From NCBI RefSeq assembly GCF_029167645.1, contig NZ_CP119147.1, positions 1,922,001 through 1,986,000 of the forward strand: 64,000 bases of DNA. The letters are read 5' to 3'. This stretch comes from Streptomyces sp. AM 2-1-1. GTDB taxonomy: Bacteria; Actinomycetota; Actinomycetes; Streptomycetales; Streptomycetaceae. Below the pieces are notes generated by a model. That model worked only from the letters and a program-made list of their open reading frames with translations. It ran no database searches and was not told the origin of the DNA. The position numbers and the translations under genes were made by a program. Shown here piece after piece: positions 60,607-64,000 of the stretch (positions are counted from its first letter, which is position 1; the number at the start of each line of letters is the position of its first letter).

Positions 60607-63099
60607 TCAGTCGAACGCCCCCGGCTTCCTCGCGCTGTCGATCGGCTTCTGCGCGGTGTGCACCACCTTGATCGGCAGCCCTTCCTCGCGGAAGGCGGCG
60701 CGGGCGGCCTTGGCCACGTCCGGGTCGGAGAAGTGCCATTCGACGGCACGGCCCCCGGACGCCTCCACCTGGGCGCGCGCTTCCGCGAGGAACTTCTCCT
60801 TGCCGGAGGCGGTGAGCGCCGCCCTGCCCGGCTGGGCGAGGTAGCTGGTGTAGCCGTTCTTCGCCTCCAGGAACGTCTGCCTGCTGGAGTCCCAGCCGTC
60901 GTACTCGACCGCAGGCTTCCCCTCCCTGGGGTTCGGCACGACGTACTCGCGGCCCCGGACCGTACCGGTGACCTGCTCCTGGTAGCGGAGCCAGGACTCG
61001 TTGGTCCAGTTGGGCGGCGGGTTGCGGTCACGGCTCGCCCAGTAGCCGTCGCCGAGGTCGGCGGAACCCAGCTCGGGGTCGTTCAGGTCCTTCGCCCAGG
61101 GCGCGGGCTCGTAGTTGCGCGGGTCCGAGGTGTCGTTGCGCCGGGGCTCCGGGTACTGCTTCAGTTCCTCGGCCGCCTTGCGGGCGCGCTCCGGCTCCTC
61201 CAGCCGTTTCTTCTCGAGCGCGGCCGCCTGCGCGTCGGCGCGGGCCTTCTCCGCCGCCGCCTTGGCCTCCGGGTCGCAGCCGCCCTCCGCGAGGACGATC
61301 CGGCCGGCGGAACCTGCGGCGAGGATGCCGGTGCCCGGCCCCGGGACGCCGCCGGATCCGCCGCTGCCACCGCCCGCGCCGGTGGGCACGAGCGGTCCGG
61401 AGGCGATGACGCAGCCGCTTCTGCGGGCCGCGTCCTCCGCCTTGTCCGCGGCCTCGTCGGCCTCCTTCGCCGCCTTGCTCAGCCCTTCGAGGTCTCCCGC
61501 CTCGGCTGCCGCGGCCGCCCGGCGAGCGGCCGCGCCGGCGTCCCCGGCCGCGTCGGCGACCTCTTCGGCGATCTTGCCGAGCTTTCCGAGTTTGCCGACC
61601 TTGCCGACGACCTTCGCGACGTCGTAGCCGGGGATGAAGAGCGAGCCGACGTTCCAGATGACGTCGGTGACGGCGCGCGTCTTCTCCCCGTTGTTCCACC
61701 GGTCGCGCACCTCGTCGCCGACGAACACGGTGTCACCGACGCTGACGACGGTGCCGACCGACGCCTTGCCCCAGTCGAAGACCGCGCCCAGGTAGTCGCC
61801 GTCGCTCCACTTGCCCGCGGCGTCCTTCGAGTCCTGTGTCCACTGGTTGCCCAGTTGCTTGCCGTAGTCGGCGAGGCCCGACCATGTGTCGGGCTTGAAG
61901 AGGTCGACGATTCCGGTGACGTCGCCCCAGAAACCGTCGACCGCGACACCCTTGACGACCTGGGTGGTCTGGTCCCACGCGCAGCCGAAGATGCCCCAGC
62001 CGCCGCAGTCCTGCTTCTCGTCGTCCCCGTCTCCGCCGTCGCCGCCCTCGTCGTCGGAACCGCTGGAGTCGACGGCCCGGACCGGCGGGTCGTACGCGGC
62101 TTCCGGTTCCTCGGTCGTCCCGGGGTAGGTGTCCGTGCCGCCGGTGGGGCCGGCCGTGGAGCCGGAGGTGCCGCCGGACGCGGCCCCGCCGCTCGAACCG
62201 CCCTCCGCCCCGCCGCCGGTGGTCGTGGAGCCGCCGTCGGAGCCCGCACCGCCGGTCGTCGTCGTGGAACCGCCCGGGGAGCCCGTGCCGCCGGTGGTCG
62301 TGGAGCCGCCGTCGGAGCCCGCACCGCCGGTGGTCGTCGTGGAACCGCCCGGGGAGCCCGTGCCGCCGTCCGTCCCGGCGCTCCCGCCCGTACCGCCGCT
62401 CGTGCCGCTTCCCGCCTCGACCGATCCGCTGCCGGAGACCGGGCAGGAGGAGCCGGTGAGGGAGCAGATCGCGGAGTGGAGGCCCTCGGTGATCCGGCCG
62501 CCCAGGCCGCCGACGGTCAGCGCCCCGACGAGCGCGACGACGATCAGCACCAGGCCGAGGTACTCCAGAGCCGTCTGGCCCCGGTCGCGGCGCCAGGTGA
62601 TCAGGTGCGGGACGGAGAACTCCGGCCGTGCCGCGCGCCGGCCGGGCGGCAGCCGGAACCACTCCCGGCTCCGCCGCCGGGAGACGAGGATCAGGATCAG
62701 GGACGGTACGAGGAGCTGGGTGAGGCCGTGCGCCGAACCGCCGGCCAGGTTGGACGCCCCGCCTGCCACCAGCCAGATCTGGAGGGTGGTGACCGCCCAC
62801 CGGAGGCCGTTGCCGCCCTCGTGCAGCCGGCGCGAGAGCCACCAGGCGGCCGCCCCGGGCAGGGCCGCCCAGGCGACGATGCCGAGGAGTTCGCCGCCCA
62901 CCGCGTCCACGGCGAAGGCGGAGCCGAAGAGACCGACCGCGCCCACGGCGGTCGCCGCGACCAGCACCAGGAGGAGGACCTGCGTGAGCGCCAGGGCGCG
63001 GGGCATCGGCTGCCGGCCACCCGGTGCCGGAGCCGCACCACTGGTCCCGTCGGCCCCTCCGGCCCCGCCGTGGGGGTGTATGCCATCGAAAGCCGACAT
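60607..63099 (-). CDS. Polymorphic toxin: membrane N-terminus, pilin-like segment and Tox-REase-5 nuclease
   Basis: Protein of 830 residues. Residues about 32-130 form four hydrophobic helices. A basic stretch then leads to GQTALEYLGLVLIVVALVG, with E179, a Flp/TadE-like prepilin motif plus one helix. Residues about 215-340 are a secreted-type Gly/Ser/Thr-rich linker with repeats; a middle region of about 250 residues has an alanine-rich helical end; and the C-terminal domain (about 690-830) shows WLRYQEQVTG, then D734 in VEYDGWDS, E745 and K747 in LEAKNGY, a PD-(D/E)xK nuclease core as in Tox-REase-5. It probably enters rival cells and cleaves DNA; delivery route is unknown. ATG 63099. Confidence 0.85.
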   Translation of the reverse strand: MSAFDGIHPHGGAGGADGTSGAAPAPGGRQPMPRALALTQVLLLVLVAATAVGAVGLFGSAFAVDAVGGELLGIVAWAALPGAAAWWLSRRLHEGGNGLRWAVTTLQIWLVAGGASNLAGGSAHGLTQLLVPSLILILVSRRRSREWFRLPPGRRAARPEFSVPHLITWRRDRGQTALEYLGLVLIVVALVGALTVGGLGGRITEGLHSAICSLTGSSCPVSGSGSVEAGSGTSGGTGGSAGTDGGTGSPGGSTTTTGGAGSDGGSTTTGGTGSPGGSTTTTGGAGSDGGSTTTGGGAEGGSSGGAASGGTSGSTAGPTGGTDTYPGTTEEPEAAYDPPVRAVDSSGSDDEGGDGGDGDDEKQDCGGWGIFGCAWDQTTQVVKGVAVDGFWGDVTGIVDLFKPDTWSGLADYGKQLGNQWTQDSKDAAGKWSDGDYLGAVFDWGKASVGTVVSVGDTVFVGDEVRDRWNNGEKTRAVTDVIWNVGSLFIPGYDVAKVVGKVGKLGKLGKIAEEVADAAGDAGAAARRAAAAAEAGDLEGLSKAAKEADEAADKAEDAARRSGCVIASGPLVPTGAGGGSGGSGGVPGPGTGILAAGSAGRIVLAEGGCDPEAKAAAEKARADAQAAALEKKRLEEPERARKAAEELKQYPEPRRNDTSDPRNYEPAPWAKDLNDPELGSADLGDGYWASRDRNPPPNWTNESWLRYQEQVTGTVRGREYVVPNPREGKPAVEYDGWDSSRQTFLEAKNGYTSYLAQPGRAALTASGKEKFLAEARAQVEASGGRAVEWHFSDPDVAKAARAAFREEGLPIKVVHTAQKPIDSARKPGAFD
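62213..62362. repeat. Tandem repeat of two 75-bp units in the toxin linker
   Basis: Units 62213-62287 and 62288-62362 differ at about one base. Each codes 25 residues of a Gly/Ser/Thr linker, so copy number can change without breaking the frame. Confidence 0.9.
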
Positions 63100-63244
63100 G
63101 ATGACCCCAACCCCCGGTGCACGTGCACGACATGACTGCCGGACACGCTAGGGCGGGGTGGCGTGCGCGTCGTGGGCCCCAGGACCCAACTCCAGGCCCA
63201 TGACCGGACGTTCGACCACACGTCGGGGCGGCCCGGGACGAAGA

Positions 63245-63290
63245 CGCACCCGGGCCCGGACGTCGACGAGGACGTACGGGCCCGGGTGCG
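63245..63290 (-). terminator. Terminator of serA
   Basis: Perfect 13-bp stem CGCACCCGGGCCC (63245-63257) with 63278-63290, 20-nt loop, 24 nt past the serA stop. Confidence 0.85.
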
Positions 63291-63313
63291 GGGTCACACC
63301 GTGCGGGGGCCGC

Positions 63314-64000
63314 TCAGGCGACGAGGTTCACCGAGCGGGCCATGGCGGCACCGATCTCCTCGGAGATCTCGTTCAGCACCGGCTGCGGAACGGTGTCGTC
63401 GACGGTGAGGACGACGAGCGCCTCGCCGCCCACGTCCGCGCGCGAGACCTGCATGCCCGCGATGTTGAGACCGGCTTCGCCGAGGATGCGGCCGACGGTG
63501 CCGACGACACCGGGACGGTCCTGGTAGCGCAGGACGACCATGTGGTCGGCGAGCGCCAGGTCGACGTCGTGCTCACCGATCGCGACGATCTTCTGGAGGT
63601 GCTTGGGGCCGGCCAGCGTGCCGGAGACCGAGACCTCCTCGCCGCCCGCGAGCGTACCGCGCACGGTGACGACGTTGCGGTGGTCGGCCGACTCGGAGCT
63701 GGTGGTGAGGCGGACCTCGACACCGCGCTCCTGCGCGAAGAGCGGGGCGTTGACGTAGCTGACGGTCTCGTCGACGACGTCCTCGAAGACGCCCTTGAGC
63801 GCGGAGAGTTCCAGCACCTTCACGTCGTGCTGGGTGATCTCGCCGTACACCTCGACGTCGAGGCGGGCCGCGACCTCGCCGGCGAGCGCGGTGAAGATGC
63901 GGCCGAGCTTCTCGGCGAGCGGCAGACCCGGGCGCACGTCCTGGGCGATGACCCCGCCCTGGACGTTGACCGCGTCCGGCACCAGTTCGCCGGCGAGCGC
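63314..64000 (-). CDS. serA: D-3-phosphoglycerate dehydrogenase, C-terminal part, 5' end outside window
   Basis: The last 228 residues of the long actinobacterial SerA, first enzyme of serine synthesis. They cover the allosteric substrate-binding domain (DAVNVQGGVIAQDVRPGLPLAEKLGRIFTALAG to SADHRNVVTVRGTLAGGEEVSVSGTL) and the C-terminal ACT domain (HMVVLRYQDRPGVVGTVGRILGEAGLNIAGMQVSR) that binds serine. The frame runs off the right edge, with the NAD-binding and catalytic parts beyond it. A hairpin terminator follows. Confidence 0.95.
   Translation of the reverse strand, partial: ALAGELVPDAVNVQGGVIAQDVRPGLPLAEKLGRIFTALAGEVAARLDVEVYGEITQHDVKVLELSALKGVFEDVVDETVSYVNAPLFAQERGVEVRLTTSSESADHRNVVTVRGTLAGGEEVSVSGTLAGPKHLQKIVAIGEHDVDLALADHMVVLRYQDRPGVVGTVGRILGEAGLNIAGMQVSRADVGGEALVVLTVDDTVPQPVLNEISEEIGAAMARSVNLVA

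Noticed and set aside
60607-63099. The locus as part of a prophage or type VI secretion cluster
   Set aside because: No phage structural, integrase or T6SS genes were found in the surrounding sequence.
59353-63135. A 1260-codon open frame on the plus strand across the toxin gene
   Set aside because: Composition is a mirror of the toxin gene and it shows no domain; the toxin reading has recognisable motifs on the minus strand.

Overview
The window is a high-GC chromosomal segment from a Streptomyces-type actinomycete. Evidence for this includes heavy use of GTG/TTG starts with GGAGG ribosome binding sites, a lysine-repeat HupS histone-like protein, an F420 gene (cofC), two conservons, the acyl-CoA carboxylase accB/accE pair, DmdR-type iron boxes, and Tat-exported hydrolases. 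No rRNA, CRISPR array, insertion sequence or prophage was seen. Both ends cut genes: a PlsC-type acyltransferase on the left and serA on the right, both on the minus strand.

Left core region (1-10 kb): a plsC-type acyltransferase, cofC (which lacks a conventional start codon), a 67-residue protein and hupS. Next come leuD-leuC, divergent from their IclR-type regulator ndgR across a clear palindrome. A five-gene tRNA cluster (Gln-Glu-Glu-Gln-Glu) sits close to gltX, with a HAD hydrolase between; an FAH-family gene overlaps gltX.

Signalling region (10-22 kb): two tandem conservons, each ordered cvnA-cvnB-cvnC-cvnD (sensor kinase-like, roadblock, DUF742, small GTPase). The two cvnD genes are almost identical in DNA although the A genes have diverged, which points to gene conversion. 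A decayed PPOX-type flavoprotein gene follows, then accE-accB.

Accessory hydrolase region (25-38 kb): a GH64 beta-1,3-glucanase behind a 16-bp LacI-type palindrome, a small secreted protein with M15 peptidase-like zinc motifs, a YceI protein, a methyltransferase/thioredoxin-reductase-like pair, a glycine-tailed membrane protein, and a GH3 / LacI / GH30-ricin-lectin group. Together the glycoside hydrolases suggest use of fungal-type beta-glucan.

Amino-acid and metal region (38-55.4 kb): citramalate synthase behind an attenuator-like terminator, CsbD protein, HAD hydrolase, ilvE, leuB, a Tat-exported purple-acid-phosphatase-like enzyme, a 43-residue protein, a siderophore ABC transporter with two iron boxes, a PPOX flavoprotein, and pruA-putA divergent from a PucR-type regulator.

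Right accessory region (55.5-63.1 kb): an SDR/XRE pair, an Imm52-like immunity gene coupled to an unknown gene, a frameshifted repeat-protein pseudogene, an alpha/beta hydrolase, and an 830-residue toxin. The toxin combines an N-terminal membrane region, a Flp/TadE-like pilin segment and a C-terminal Tox-REase-5 nuclease domain. Its likely immunity gene lies about 2 kb away instead of next to it. This toxin locus and the homogenised tandem conservons are the most unusual parts of the window.
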